DNA from: Damh-18 sp964390945
GTDB taxonomy: Bacteria > Patescibacteriota > Minisyncoccia > Phycocordibacterales > UBA918
Assembly: GCA_964390945.1 (NCBI GenBank)
Contig: CAYMIV010000006.1
Span: 1-51,171 of the forward strand
Reading direction: 5' to 3'
Length of the DNA stretch: 51,171 nt
In this document: positions 31,117 to 39,367 of the stretch, in pieces
How the letters are laid out: each line of letters opens with the position of its first letter
Numbering within the stretch: the first letter of the stretch is position 1
Made by a program: the position numbers and the translations under genes
Notes under the pieces: generated by a model
Told to the model about the DNA's origin: nothing
Seen by the model: the letters and a program-made list of their open reading frames with translations, nothing else
The model's database searches: none

Positions 31117-32358
31117 TTATTTGGCTTTAACGCTCGCTATTTCTGACCACTGCGTTGTGTACTCGGGTGATTTGAACATCCTGCTTTCTCTCCATGTATC
31201 GGTATCAAAAATAACTCCGGACCGCACGGTGTTGTTGCCGAATTTCGCATTGATACTGTCGACAACCCTGTATACTTCCCCGTCTGTGTCACCGATTACA
31301 TCAAGCAAAGCGGGCGAGGACGCAGAAGCCGGTGAGATTCCCGAGAGCATTACGCCGGCCTTTTTATACGGAATTTCCGTGTCATAGAGCCCCTTAAGCA
31401 TTTTGAGGGCAATCTTGAGCATGAGTGCTGTATCATTCGTCGGACACACAAAATCAGCCGAAGTGGTCTTTTCTGAACATTCAAAATCACCAAAACGGCT
31501 CGGTGCTGCGAGGATGGTCATTTTGGAAGCCGTGCAATCAATCTCGCGGAGTTTTTCACCGAGGTGTGCGACGTGGTAACCGATTGCACTCTCGAGAACA
31601 GATAGCGTGTGCGTGGTTTTCGCAAAGGAGCGTGTGCTCGTGAGACTCTGCGGTTCAGATTCGTTTTTTTCACCGCCAGAGTGAGCGGATGTGCCAGTGA
31701 GCTCAAAAAAAAGCCGCTCCCCGTGAACCCCGAGGAGAGTACGTGCAAAGGTTAATCCTCTTTTGAGAAAATCATCTACGGTGGAAATGCCGTGTTCATG
31801 CAGTTTTCGAGTCGTCTGTCTTCCGATTCCCCACACGGTGCCGCAAGAAAGTTCCATGGCCGTACTGTTCCACCGAGCGGTTGTCATGATGAAACAACCG
31901 TTCCCTTTTTTTGCATATTCGCTCGCTGCCTTCGCGATGGTCTTTGTGGCTCCCAATCCGAAGGAAACGGGAATTCCCGTTTTTTGCATTATGGTATTCC
32001 TGATATGAAGTATTTCCGCTTCAGAGATTGAATCCGGAACGGAAAAGAACGCCTCATCGATGGAATACACGTCACATGAGTCTAATTCCGCAGAGAGCGC
32101 CTGCATTACGCGGGTTGAAATGTCTCGATAGAGGGGAAAGTTTGAGGAAAACAGGGTAATGCCATAATTTTCACATACTTTTTTAACCTCAAAATATGGA
32201 ATACCCATTGAAATTCCCAAATCTTTGACTTCCTGACTCCGAGACACGATGCACCCGTCATTTGAGGAGAGCACGGCGACCGGCTTTTTCGCCAAATCTG
32301 GACGAAAAAGCCTCTCACAGGAGACAAAAAAATTGTTACAGTCCATGAGGCCGATCAT
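31117..32358 (-). CDS. umuC: Y-family DNA polymerase UmuC
   Basis: This is the catalytic subunit of translesion polymerase V. From the ATG at 32358 it is 413 residues, close to the E. coli length (about 420). Visible motifs are GLMDCNNFFVSCERLF with the metal Asp at 6, YSIDEAF with the Asp-Glu pair at 101-102, palm/finger sequence, a helix-hairpin-helix (WGIGRQTTRKLHEHGI) and a C-terminal DUF4113-type end (SINAKFGNNTVRSG...W..R). An ATG 18 bp further upstream would fall inside the preceding -10 box, so it is rejected as the start. TATACT lies 6 nt before the chosen ATG. UmuD is two genes upstream on the same strand, separated by a cupin gene and a terminator, so the usual umuDC operon is split. 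Confidence 0.95.
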   Translation of the reverse strand: MIGLMDCNNFFVSCERLFRPDLAKKPVAVLSSNDGCIVSRSQEVKDLGISMGIPYFEVKKVCENYGITLFSSNFPLYRDISTRVMQALSAELDSCDVYSIDEAFFSVPDSISEAEILHIRNTIMQKTGIPVSFGLGATKTIAKAASEYAKKGNGCFIMTTARWNSTAMELSCGTVWGIGRQTTRKLHEHGISTVDDFLKRGLTFARTLLGVHGERLFFELTGTSAHSGGEKNESEPQSLTSTRSFAKTTHTLSVLESAIGYHVAHLGEKLREIDCTASKMTILAAPSRFGDFECSEKTTSADFVCPTNDTALMLKIALKMLKGLYDTEIPYKKAGVMLSGISPASASSPALLDVIGDTDGEVYRVVDSINAKFGNNTVRSGVIFDTDTWRESRMFKSPEYTTQWSEIASVKAK

Positions 32359-32364
32359 TCGAAA

Positions 32365-32370
32365 AGTATA
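32365..32370 (-). promoter_or_regulatory. -10 box TATACT, 6 nt before the umuC ATG
   Basis: The minus strand reads GGTATACT-TTTCGA-ATG, right after the terminator of the upstream cupin gene. This supports an independent, leaderless umuC transcript. The same octamer GGTATACT precedes the cupin gene. Confidence 0.5.
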
Positions 32371-32380
32371 CCGCAATAAA

Positions 32381-32410
32381 GAAACCGCAGGACACGAGCC
32401 CTGCGGTTTC
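32381..32410 (-). terminator. Intrinsic terminator after the cupin gene
   Basis: GAAACCGCAGG (32381-32391) pairs with CCTGCGGTTTC (32400-32410), an 11-bp perfect stem. On the minus strand it is followed by TTTATTG. It separates the cupin gene from umuC. Confidence 0.8.
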
Positions 32411-32422
32411 TTTCAATATCCT

Positions 32423-32809
32423 TTATTCCGTCGTTTTGCCGTCAAAATGCTCGTCAATGACATCAGCCTTGGTGTGCTCGATAAGACCATCCCTGTGTTC
32501 CGGCGGAGAGTAGATGGTATAGAGTTTGAGCTCGGTCATTCCGGTGTTGATAACATTGTGTTTCATTCCCGCCGGCACAACAATGGCATGGTCCGCGCAA
32601 AAATCGTGCTCAATGCCATCCATGACCGCCTTTCCGTCGCCTCCCTCGATGCGGATGAACTGATCAAGGTGATGCACCTCCTCTCCAATCTCGTCTCCAG
32701 GTTGAATGTTCATAAGTACAAGCTGACTGTTTCTTCCAGTGTACAAAACACGCCTATAATCAGTGTTTTTGAGCGTCTCCTCCTCGATATTTAAAATATA
32801 GCCTTTCAT
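32423..32809 (-). CDS. Cupin-domain protein
   Basis: From the ATG at 32809 this is 128 residues (MKGYILNIEEETLKN...). The single cupin barrel shows motif 1 as PGDEIGEEVHHLDQFIRIEGG and motif 2 as IVVPAGMKHNVINTG, with the His residues expected to bind a metal. Small one-domain cupins of this kind often resemble mannose-6-phosphate isomerase or storage-type cupins; the substrate cannot be read from sequence. A longer reading from 32875 has no cupin-like content and would overlap the promoter. TATACT is 9 nt before the ATG. It lies between umuD and umuC. Confidence 0.85.
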   Translation of the reverse strand: MKGYILNIEEETLKNTDYRRVLYTGRNSQLVLMNIQPGDEIGEEVHHLDQFIRIEGGDGKAVMDGIEHDFCADHAIVVPAGMKHNVINTGMTELKLYTIYSPPEHRDGLIEHTKADVIDEHFDGKTTE

Positions 32810-32818
32810 ACGCCTCTC

Positions 32819-32824
32819 AGTATA
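32819..32824 (-). promoter_or_regulatory. -10 box TATACT, 9 nt before the cupin ATG
   Basis: The minus strand reads GGTATACT-GAGAGGCGT-ATG. The short gap contains GAGAGG, a possible partial Shine-Dalgarno, so this start could be leaderless or very short-leadered. Confidence 0.45.
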
Positions 32825-32983
32825 CCAAATCTTAAGATTTAATAATTGGTCAAAACAAATTGCATAAAACTTCAAAAATCAATAAATTGCGAGGCGCACA
32901 AGAAAAATAGTATGAGGCGTATATTTATACGATGAATAGTATTTTTTGAAGTGCAACAAAGCAGTTTGTCGATTTTCGCAGTT

Positions 32984-33439
32984 TTAGAATTTTCTGACCG
33001 AACCGACAACTACTCCCCAAATAAAACAATCATCATTCCCCGTTACCGTGATTGGTCGATATCCTTCCTTTTCAGACGCAAGCATATGTGTTTGTCCACG
33101 CGCTCGGAGACGTTTCACCACCATTTCCCCGTATACCGCCGCAACAACAATGGAGCCGTCATGGGGTGAGATTGAACGGTCAACAACGAGTACGTCGCCC
33201 GAAAAAATACCGGCGCCCTCCATTGAATCCCCCTCAACACGCACGAAAAACGTTGCGGAAGGGTTCTGTACTACGAGGTCATTGATATCGAGAACCTTCT
33301 CGATGAGGTCATCCCCGGGCGCGGGAAAACCCGCCTGCGGACGTGAACTGTAGAGCGGTGCCGGGCTCGAATGTTTTTTAACGCCACCGATCAGAGCGAC
33401 ATTCGTTTGGCGCTCTCGAGCGAATTTTTTTGCACTCAT
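32984..33439 (-). CDS. umuD: UmuD, self-cleaving polymerase V accessory subunit (S24 peptidase)
   Basis: From the ATG at 33439 this is 151 residues, against about 139 for E. coli UmuD. The LexA/S24 peptidase fold shows a cleavage region PQAGFPAPGDD (A36-G37), the catalytic Ser in VEGDSMEGAG (S72) and Lys in MVVKRL (K109). It aligns well with E. coli UmuD through 'PSATFFV...GDSM...GDVLVVD'. RecA-stimulated self-cleavage would give UmuD', which activates UmuC. The start overlaps the stop of the upstream CAP gene as ATGA, implying translational coupling. There is no helix-turn-helix domain, so it is UmuD rather than LexA. Confidence 0.93.
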   Translation of the reverse strand: MSAKKFARERQTNVALIGGVKKHSSPAPLYSSRPQAGFPAPGDDLIEKVLDINDLVVQNPSATFFVRVEGDSMEGAGIFSGDVLVVDRSISPHDGSIVVAAVYGEMVVKRLRARGQTHMLASEKEGYRPITVTGNDDCFIWGVVVGSVRKF

Positions 33440-34575
33440 ACGATTGTTGCGCCGGTTGTCAGAATGGTGTGGATGTTGAAGAGGAATGCCATGAGTATGA
33501 GCATCGCTGTTGCGTAGGCGATTTGAATAGGATTTTGGCGGCGCCACTCGATAACAATCGAAAGAATGAGAGCAACTGCAACGACTGATGCGAGAATGCC
33601 GTAAATAATTTGAAGTATGAGCCGCGGTTGAGTTACGCTTCGCGTAAGTACGTTCGGTCCGTGTGGTTCGGAAGTATTCGACGGATCGAGAGTTGCGGGG
33701 ACGCCATCGCGCGATGTCGTGGCAAGATCAGAGTACACAACAACGGATTCTTCAGGTGATTGCTCTTCTTGAACGTTTGTCTCAAGAGTCGTGTCGAGTG
33801 TTTCGGCATTTGCCTGAGTTTCCGCTGTTTGTATTGGTTCCGGTGTTTCGGTTTCTGGAGACGGAGGTATCACTTCAAACGTCGCCGGTGCAACATCTTC
33901 TGTTGTTGAGGCATTGGACTCATTTGAAAGAGACACTGTCTCGAGCGTAATGCCTGGTTCCTGTACCGCCTGCGCGCCGGCGACCGTTTCCACTGACTGT
34001 GATGCTTGTGCGGCGGGCGTACCGAAAAGTTGGACGACGAATACCGTAGGAAATCCTTTGTATTCGCCCTTTGCCGTGCCGACGCCGATTTCCGTATAAT
34101 TTCCATTCATAATGTTTGCGCGGTGTGTCGGGGAATCCATCCATGCATCAACGACATCGCTTGAGTCGGTAAAATGCACCGCGAGGTTTTCTCCGGCATT
34201 TACATAATCGTATGAAACCGCATCAAACCAATGCCACGGGGAGACACCCGTTGGGCTATAGTGCGCAAAATATTCATATTGTGCCATGTCTTCCGCCTTC
34301 AATTTTGCCGCCGCGTCGAGGACATCGTTTCTTTTCAATGTACCGAGGGATTCAGTGTCGCGTTCTTTGTTGGTGAGGTCGACAATAACCGCAGGAAGAA
34401 TTGTTGAGACCATCCAATCGGAACTTATCCAGAGGAGCGCTTGCAAATTTGAAATGGTGAATGTGAGTACGACGAGAACAAGCATGATACCCATCGAAAA
34501 ACGTTCAAGAAAATTCGGCTTATAGCCGTTCTCGACGCACGGTATGAAAAGATTTTTCAATTTCTCCTTGAGCAC
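33436..34575 (-). CDS. CAP/SCP-like extracellular domain protein with three TM segments
   Basis: This 379-residue protein starts at GTG. It has a TM helix (about 28-50), then a CAP (CRISP/antigen 5/PR-1, YkwD-type) domain (about 62-186) with LTNKERDTESLGTLKRNDVL, the cavity residues H105, E129 in AGENLA and H151 in SPTHRANIM. A Thr/Glu/Pro-rich stalk (about 190-305) and two more TM helices (about 320-340 and 352-375) follow. Bacterial CAP proteins are extracellular with unknown substrates; a peptidase or lipid-binding role has been proposed for the family. Its TGA overlaps the umuD ATG, so this envelope gene and umuD share an mRNA. TATAAT lies 9 nt before the GTG. Confidence 0.85.
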   Translation of the reverse strand: MLKEKLKNLFIPCVENGYKPNFLERFSMGIMLVLVVLTFTISNLQALLWISSDWMVSTILPAVIVDLTNKERDTESLGTLKRNDVLDAAAKLKAEDMAQYEYFAHYSPTGVSPWHWFDAVSYDYVNAGENLAVHFTDSSDVVDAWMDSPTHRANIMNGNYTEIGVGTAKGEYKGFPTVFVVQLFGTPAAQASQSVETVAGAQAVQEPGITLETVSLSNESNASTTEDVAPATFEVIPPSPETETPEPIQTAETQANAETLDTTLETNVQEEQSPEESVVVYSDLATTSRDGVPATLDPSNTSEPHGPNVLTRSVTQPRLILQIIYGILASVVAVALILSIVIEWRRQNPIQIAYATAMLILMAFLFNIHTILTTGATIV

Positions 34576-34584
34576 GGTAATTGC

Positions 34585-34590
34585 ATTATA
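34585..34590 (-). promoter_or_regulatory. -10 box TATAAT, 9 nt before the GTG of the CAP gene
   Basis: The minus strand reads TATAAT-N9-GTG. A leaderless mRNA starting on GTG would be unusual but fits the pattern seen across the window. Confidence 0.5.
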
Positions 34591-34642
34591 TCAGACATTA
34601 GTACGGGACGGTTTTATGACACTCTCCCGCTCGCCCCTGAAA

Positions 34643-35266
34643 TCACTTCAATTTTTCTTCAGCCCATTCGGGTATTGCGGCGATTTTTTGTTCGAACAGT
34701 GACGCCTTTCGCACGTGTATTCGCTGTTCTCGGGGAATAATGGGAATAATCGGGGTATCATAGATTTTTTCCGCGATATCCCACAAATCTTCTTCTGCTG
34801 TTATCCAGTGCGTCCCAAACTTACTCATATTTATGGGTTTCGTATATCCGAGGAGGGTCTTATTTCCACCATGAACGAGAAAATATTCATGGAAATACGA
34901 CATGATGAGCTCGCGAACCGAACGATACACGGGGTCTCGATATCGCAACACGACATGATTTGTTTTACTCACCGCGCCGTAGTAGCCATTTCGTTTAAAG
35001 AGTGCGATGACGTGATCGAAATCGCTCTTCTCAACCTTTAAATTCACGATGAGAGGTTTCAATTTCGCGAGTTTGAAACAAACAGTGGCGAGAAAGGCTC
35101 CTTCGATGCAGTGCGCCTTCCGTTCACGGAGCACTCGGGCGGGAGACATGCACGTTTCACCGAAAGTCTCATGATTCATGGGAAGCCCGTCGAGAAATGA
35201 CTGCACCTTTTCGGCAGTATTGAGTCGAGCCAGAAATTTATACTCCCGTGATGTTTTTGTAAACAT
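34643..35266 (-). CDS. Transglutaminase-like cysteine-domain protein
   Basis: From the ATG at 35266 this is 207 residues. It has no signal peptide and no TM. A stretch ERKAHCIEGAFLATVCF fits the Cys-helix of the transglutaminase/papain-like fold, followed by DHVIALF and SKTNHVVLRYRDPVYRS, which could supply the His and Asp. The C-terminal half is basic and helical (HVRKASLFEQKIAAIPEWAEE). This layout matches uncharacterised bacterial transglutaminase-like proteins, and cross-linking or peptidase activity is only inferred. A TTG 12 bp upstream is less likely as start because it overlaps a TATACT box that lies 11 nt before the ATG. Confidence 0.6.
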   Translation of the reverse strand: MFTKTSREYKFLARLNTAEKVQSFLDGLPMNHETFGETCMSPARVLRERKAHCIEGAFLATVCFKLAKLKPLIVNLKVEKSDFDHVIALFKRNGYYGAVSKTNHVVLRYRDPVYRSVRELIMSYFHEYFLVHGGNKTLLGYTKPINMSKFGTHWITAEEDLWDIAEKIYDTPIIPIIPREQRIHVRKASLFEQKIAAIPEWAEEKLK

Positions 35267-35472
35267 ACCGTGTCTCAAGTATAGCAGTCTGCAAAATGAT
35301 TTTTCATCATAATCGTTTTTGAATGAGACTTGGTTGACAAAACATCAATAATGTTACTGCGCACACAAGCGGGTAACGAATACGCACGTAGTTCATATAT
35401 ACTGCACGAAAGCACACCACATTGAGGTTGGGCTTTGTGGTATTTAAAGATTACAAATTTTTTAACAGTCTA

Positions 35473-36771
35473 ATGTATTCAATGACAAAATTATTTCGAA
35501 ATGGAGTTGTAGCCCTCGCATTCGCAGCAATAGTGCTTATCCCAGGAGGAGATGCGCGTGCAGCAACCTCTGTCGAGGACATGCTCAAGCAAATACAGTC
35601 GCTCATGTCGCAAATTGAAGAACTTCAAAAACAACTTGCCACTATTAAGGGCGAAGTGAGGACGATTATTCGCGAAGGTATTTCGGAAGGAATGACCGGT
35701 GAGGATATCGCAAAATTGCAGGAGTTGCTTGCAACTGACCCATTAATCTATCCGGAAGGAAAGAGGACGGGTTACTTCGGTCCGCTTACGAAAGAGGCGG
35801 TGAAACGATTCCAGCTTCGTCATGAACTCGAGGTAACGGGTATTATTGACGAGGAGACGCGCAACCTTCTCGAGGAGTACCTCCATGAAGGCTTCGGTGA
35901 CAATATCCCACCAGGACTGCTTCGGGCGCCGGGCATCATGAAGAAGATTGAGATGCGGTATGAACTTGATTGCGAAAAACGAGGAAAGCATGGGGCCGGT
36001 CCGCTCTGCAAAAAACTCAAGCTTAGGTATCATCTCGAAGATGATTCTGATGATGATTCTGACGATTCTGATGACGATTCATCAGATGGATTCGATGTCG
36101 AAGTCGAAATCGAAGATGGCGAAGCAACGATTTTCTTCAAATTTGACGGTAAGGCTTATACGGCGGAGTCTGATTCCACAGATGAAGATGAGGTTCTTGA
36201 TGCTGTGGCTGATGAAATTAAAGATGGTGACACTGCCGAGGACCTCGATGATGACTTGGCGGATGAAATCAGTGATGAGCTCAAGGATGCTATCGATGAG
36301 GAGTATGGGGATATGGAGGTTGAAGTTGAAATTGAGGGCGGGGTAACAACGGTCACCTTCACCTTCGAGGGGCACAACTACGAAGTAGAGGTTAATTCAA
36401 CCGGCGAAACCGCTGTCCTCAATGCGGTCGCAAATGAAATCAACGATGGCGAAACCGCAGACGATCTCGATGACGCGCTCCGCGATGCGATTGAGGATGC
36501 CCTTGATGACGCAATTGATGCGAACGACGAGGATGCGCTCGAGGACGACGCTGAAGAGGCTCTCGAAGAGGCGGAAGATGCAATCAATGCCGCGGAGGAT
36601 GACATCTTTGATGCCGATGGAGACACCACAGAGGCGGAAAACCTTTACGACGAAGCGAAGGACAAGTTCGAGGAAGCGGAAGACGCATTCGATGACGAGG
36701 ACTATGCTGATGCGATTGATCTTGCGGAAGAGGCAATAGATCTTGCACACGATGCTTCTGATTCGCTGTAA
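35473..36771 (+). CDS. Secreted peptidoglycan-binding protein with very acidic repeats
   Basis: About 432 residues from the ATG at 35473; a second ATG at 35482 (MTKLFRNG) is equally possible. A signal peptide ends near GGDARA. Then come a coiled coil (MLKQIQSLMSQIEELQKQLA), a PG_binding_1 domain (about 75-140; DIAKLQELLATDP, GYFGPLTKEAVKRFQ, LEVTGIIDEETR), a basic spacer, an Asp/Ser run, and two tandem acidic modules of about 70 residues ('VEVEIE.G..T..F.F.G..Y.......E..VL.AVA.EI.DG.TA.DLDD'). A Glu/Asp/Ala helical tail closes the protein. The acidic half should bind calcium or other cations at the cell wall. A TATACT box at 35398-35403 would give a leader of about 60 nt. Confidence 0.8.
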   Translation: MYSMTKLFRNGVVALAFAAIVLIPGGDARAATSVEDMLKQIQSLMSQIEELQKQLATIKGEVRTIIREGISEGMTGEDIAKLQELLATDPLIYPEGKRTGYFGPLTKEAVKRFQLRHELEVTGIIDEETRNLLEEYLHEGFGDNIPPGLLRAPGIMKKIEMRYELDCEKRGKHGAGPLCKKLKLRYHLEDDSDDDSDDSDDDSSDGFDVEVEIEDGEATIFFKFDGKAYTAESDSTDEDEVLDAVADEIKDGDTAEDLDDDLADEISDELKDAIDEEYGDMEVEVEIEGGVTTVTFTFEGHNYEVEVNSTGETAVLNAVANEINDGETADDLDDALRDAIEDALDDAIDANDEDALEDDAEEALEEAEDAINAAEDDIFDADGDTTEAENLYDEAKDKFEEAEDAFDDEDYADAIDLAEEAIDLAHDASDSL

Positions 36772-36788
36772 TCGTCATTCATACGAGC

Positions 36789-36813
36789 AAAAAACCGCCA
36801 TTGGCGGTTTTTT
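36789..36813 (+). terminator. Intrinsic terminator after the acidic peptidoglycan-binding gene
   Basis: AACCGCC (36793-36799), loop ATT, GGCGGTT (36803-36809), then a T-tract; A-rich on the 5' side. Confidence 0.85.
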
Positions 36814-36831
36814 GTTTATGCAACTTCATTG

Positions 36832-36837
36832 TATGAT
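36832..36837 (+). promoter_or_regulatory. -10 box TATGAT, 9 nt before an ATG
   Basis: The plus strand reads TATGAT-N9-ATG (ATG at 36847), just past the preceding terminator. It fixes the start at 36847 rather than at 36829. Confidence 0.45.
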
Positions 36838-36846
36838 GTCACTGCT

Positions 36847-37344
36847 ATGAAACACAACTTGATTGCGGGTGCTTGTGCGCTCATCACGCTCTCGCTCCCC
36901 CTTGTATCAGACGCCTATTTCACTTCAGGACAACACGCGTTTTCGGTTGACGGCACGGTGGGAATCTACACCATTGATTTCAGTTTCGGACAAAAAAATC
37001 GCGAAGTCTCAATTCCGATTATTGCGAATAACACTGACACACACTCAGGCGACGCTCTTTCATATAGTGTTCGTGACGATGAGATTGAGAGAGCCAAGGG
37101 TACCGCAGTCGGTATTGTATTGAGTGATGCTCCCGTAAAGAACGGGATGTACGTCGTTCCAAAAGGTGTTGCGAAAAAATTCACCCTCCTTGTCCTGTTT
37201 ACTCCGAGTGCTGATGAAACGGAATCAAAATTCAACGTACAGGTCAACTATCTGCCGTTCGCATTTGATGGAATCCAGCAATTGCACCTCAACCCTTCTG
37301 AACTGCAGTACTACAAAACCCCGCCCCTTACGCTCGTACGGTAA
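36847..37344 (+). CDS. Small secreted beta-rich protein, unknown family
   Basis: 165 residues from the ATG at 36847, starting MKHNLIAGACALITLSLPLV with a clear signal peptide (cleavage probably near SDA|YF). The mature part is beta-rich ('HAFSVDGTVGIYTIDFSFG', 'REVSIPIIANNTD', 'FTLLVLFTPSADE') and looks like a one-domain Ig-like or DUF4352-like protein; no catalytic motif is seen. It is monocistronic between a terminator and the convergent flavoprotein gene (19 bp apart). Unrecognised, possibly periplasmic or surface. Confidence 0.65.
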   Translation: MKHNLIAGACALITLSLPLVSDAYFTSGQHAFSVDGTVGIYTIDFSFGQKNREVSIPIIANNTDTHSGDALSYSVRDDEIERAKGTAVGIVLSDAPVKNGMYVVPKGVAKKFTLLVLFTPSADETESKFNVQVNYLPFAFDGIQQLHLNPSELQYYKTPPLTLVR

Positions 37345-37363
37345 GTGGGTGCTCGATTTTTGC

Positions 37364-38608
37364 CTACACACTGTTTCCTGCAACCCACCCGGTTGTCCAA
37401 CACAGTTGGAGCGAAAATCCGCCCGTTGGGCGCTGAATATGGAGCGTGTCTCCGATAAAGTAGAGATTGCTCAGTTTCCGAGACGACATTGTACGCATAT
37501 CGACATCAGAGAGGTCGACGCCGCCATCTGATATTACGGCGCGATCAAAACCCATGGTCCCAACTATGGTACATGGTAGATTTTTGAGAGTATGAGCAAG
37601 TATATTTCTCGATTCTTTTGAGATGCTATGTATTTTAATTTCATGGAGAGCCCCATCCACATGCATGAGCGCCGCCGCGCTCATGCCGGATGGCACGATG
37701 GTTCGTAGAATGTTTTTAAATGTCATGTTTTTATGTTTCTCGAATTCACTGAGAATGAAAGAACGAAGAGCGCCTTCATCCAGGTGTGGAAAAAGGTCGA
37801 TTGACGCATGAACCGGGCCGCTCTGTAAAAGTTCTTTCACACGATGAGCAGCATTGAGAATTGTCGGTCCGGAAAGTCCGAAGTGGGTAAAAAGAATTCT
37901 TCCGGTTTTTGAAAACCGCCCATCACCTGAAACAAAGGTGATCTTTGCATTATCGAGTGACTTCCCCTGCATGTTCTTGACCCAATCTTCTTTGACCGCA
38001 AGCGGCACGAGGTCGGGGTTTGAATCATGTACCGTATGGCCGAGAGAATCAGCCCACGCCACGCCTTCGCCAGTTGATCCGGTGTGCGCATGCGAGAGTC
38101 CGCCGGTCGCAAGTACGACCGCAGACGCTCTGAATTCTCCCATGCTTGTGTGTACACCGAGAACGCGACCGGCGGCAGACACAAGTCCGCGTACAGCAAC
38201 ACCGGTCAATATTTCGACATTGTTTGTTTTCACATATTTCTCCATGACGCGTGTGACATCTGGAGCCGACTGTGTCTTTGGGAAAGCGCGTTTTTTTTCT
38301 TCCACAATAAGAGGCAAACCGTGTGACTCAAAAAAATCAAATGTTTCTTGGACTCCAAACCGTGAAAGCGGCGAAAACAAAAACTCTCGCGCCTTACCAA
38401 AATTTTCTGCGAATGTACGAACATCGAATTCGGCATTAGTGATATTGCAGCGCCCGCCTCCCGTTATACTAAGTTTTTTTCCGAGAACATTATTTTTTTC
38501 AATGAGGAGCACCCGTTTCCCGCGTTCACCCGCCCGTCCGGCAGCCATCATGCCCGAGGCACCTCCACCTATTACGATAACGTCGTATAATGTTGTGGAA
38601 TTTGACAT
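37364..38608 (-). CDS. HI0933/YhiN-family NAD(P)/FAD-dependent oxidoreductase
   Basis: 414 residues from the ATG at 38608. The N-terminal Rossmann FAD site is DVIVIGGGASGMMAAGRA, followed by EKNNVLGKKLSITGGGRCN, the family signature, and VLATGGLSHAHTGSTGEG. The C-terminus has NLYFIGDTLHIQRPTGGFSL, closing the FAD site. HI0933-type flavoproteins are widespread, and their reaction is not settled. An upstream extension to 38875 would lie entirely antisense to the neighbouring pseudouridine synthase and is rejected. TATAAT is 9 nt before the ATG. The two genes are divergent with only 42 bp between starts. Confidence 0.9.
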   Translation of the reverse strand: MSNSTTLYDVIVIGGGASGMMAAGRAGERGKRVLLIEKNNVLGKKLSITGGGRCNITNAEFDVRTFAENFGKAREFLFSPLSRFGVQETFDFFESHGLPLIVEEKKRAFPKTQSAPDVTRVMEKYVKTNNVEILTGVAVRGLVSAAGRVLGVHTSMGEFRASAVVLATGGLSHAHTGSTGEGVAWADSLGHTVHDSNPDLVPLAVKEDWVKNMQGKSLDNAKITFVSGDGRFSKTGRILFTHFGLSGPTILNAAHRVKELLQSGPVHASIDLFPHLDEGALRSFILSEFEKHKNMTFKNILRTIVPSGMSAAALMHVDGALHEIKIHSISKESRNILAHTLKNLPCTIVGTMGFDRAVISDGGVDLSDVDMRTMSSRKLSNLYFIGDTLHIQRPTGGFSLQLCWTTGWVAGNSV

Positions 38609-38617
38609 TGATGCAAA

Positions 38618-38623
38618 ATTATA
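38618..38623 (-). promoter_or_regulatory. -10 box TATAAT, 9 nt before the HI0933-type ATG
   Basis: The minus strand reads TATAAT-N9-ATG in the 42-bp divergent gap. There is no space for a separate leader. Confidence 0.55.
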
Positions 38624-38650
38624 GCACAATCTAATCGTGCTGTAAAACTT

Positions 38651-39367
38651 ATGAGCGACTTCCCCATGCGCATAAATAAATATTTGGCCCACCAAGGTCT
38701 CTCGACGCGACGTGGAGCGGATACGCTCATTGAACATGGGAAAGTCTTGGTGAATGGCAAGCGTGCAGTTGTAGGACAGCGACTTAATGAGGGCGATCGC
38801 GTTGAGGTGCGCGGAGTCGTGAATAAGACGTTTCGATACATTCTTTATTACAAGCCGAGGGGAGTTATCACCCATTCGCCGAGTGCAAATGAAACTGACA
38901 TCCTCGCTAAAATCGCGAACGATTATGGAATCACCGGTATTTTTCCGATTGGACGACTGGACAAAAGTTCAGAGGGTCTCATTCTGCTCACCGACGATGG
39001 GCGGGTTACCGAACGACTTTTAAGTCCCGACACCAATCATGAGAAAGAATATCTCGTGGGTGTAGACAAGAAAGTTACCAAGTGGTTTCTTCGCCATCTT
39101 TCGGAAGGGGTTGATATCGAAGGCTATAAAACAAAGCCCGCAAAAGCGGAAGCCGCCCCTCGAAATGAGCAGATGTTTACAATCGTTCTCACGGAAGGAA
39201 AGAAACACCAAGTGCGCCGTATGTGCGCAGCGCTCGGGTACCAGGTGATGTCACTGAAGCGAGTTCGCATCATGGAGCTCACGTTGAAAAATTTGAAACC
39301 GGGACAATTTCATGAACTTTCTGCGCGGGAAGCGCAACAATTCAGAGAATCACTCGGACTCATATAA
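38651..39367 (+). CDS. rRNA pseudouridine synthase, RsuA/RluB/RluF family
   Basis: This 238-residue protein has an N-terminal S4 RNA-binding domain (about 6-60; RINKYLAHQGLSTRRGAD, VLVNGKRAVVGQRL) and a catalytic domain with the RsuA-type motif IGRLDKSSEGLILLTDDG, whose Asp (about 104) is the nucleophile. 'HEKEYLVGVDKKVT' and 'GKKHQVRRMCAALGYQV' also fit; the pattern is closest to RluF/RluB. It converts a specific uridine of rRNA to pseudouridine, but the target base cannot be read from sequence. A second Met at codon 6 is an alternative start. The gene ends in a terminator shared with csp. Confidence 0.92.
   Translation: MSDFPMRINKYLAHQGLSTRRGADTLIEHGKVLVNGKRAVVGQRLNEGDRVEVRGVVNKTFRYILYYKPRGVITHSPSANETDILAKIANDYGITGIFPIGRLDKSSEGLILLTDDGRVTERLLSPDTNHEKEYLVGVDKKVTKWFLRHLSEGVDIEGYKTKPAKAEAAPRNEQMFTIVLTEGKKHQVRRMCAALGYQVMSLKRVRIMELTLKNLKPGQFHELSAREAQQFRESLGLI

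Noticed and set aside
32984..33439. LexA repressor
   Set aside because: There is no N-terminal DNA-binding domain and the sequence follows UmuD through the PSATFFV/GDSM region.
37854..38624. Antisense 256-residue frame opposite the HI0933-type gene
   Set aside because: The minus-strand frame has all family motifs; the plus-strand frame has no recognisable domain and is a shadow of codon bias.
38609..38875. 89-residue N-terminal extension of the flavoprotein
   Set aside because: It would be antisense to the S4 domain of the pseudouridine synthase, and the FAD motif and -10 box both place the start at 38608.
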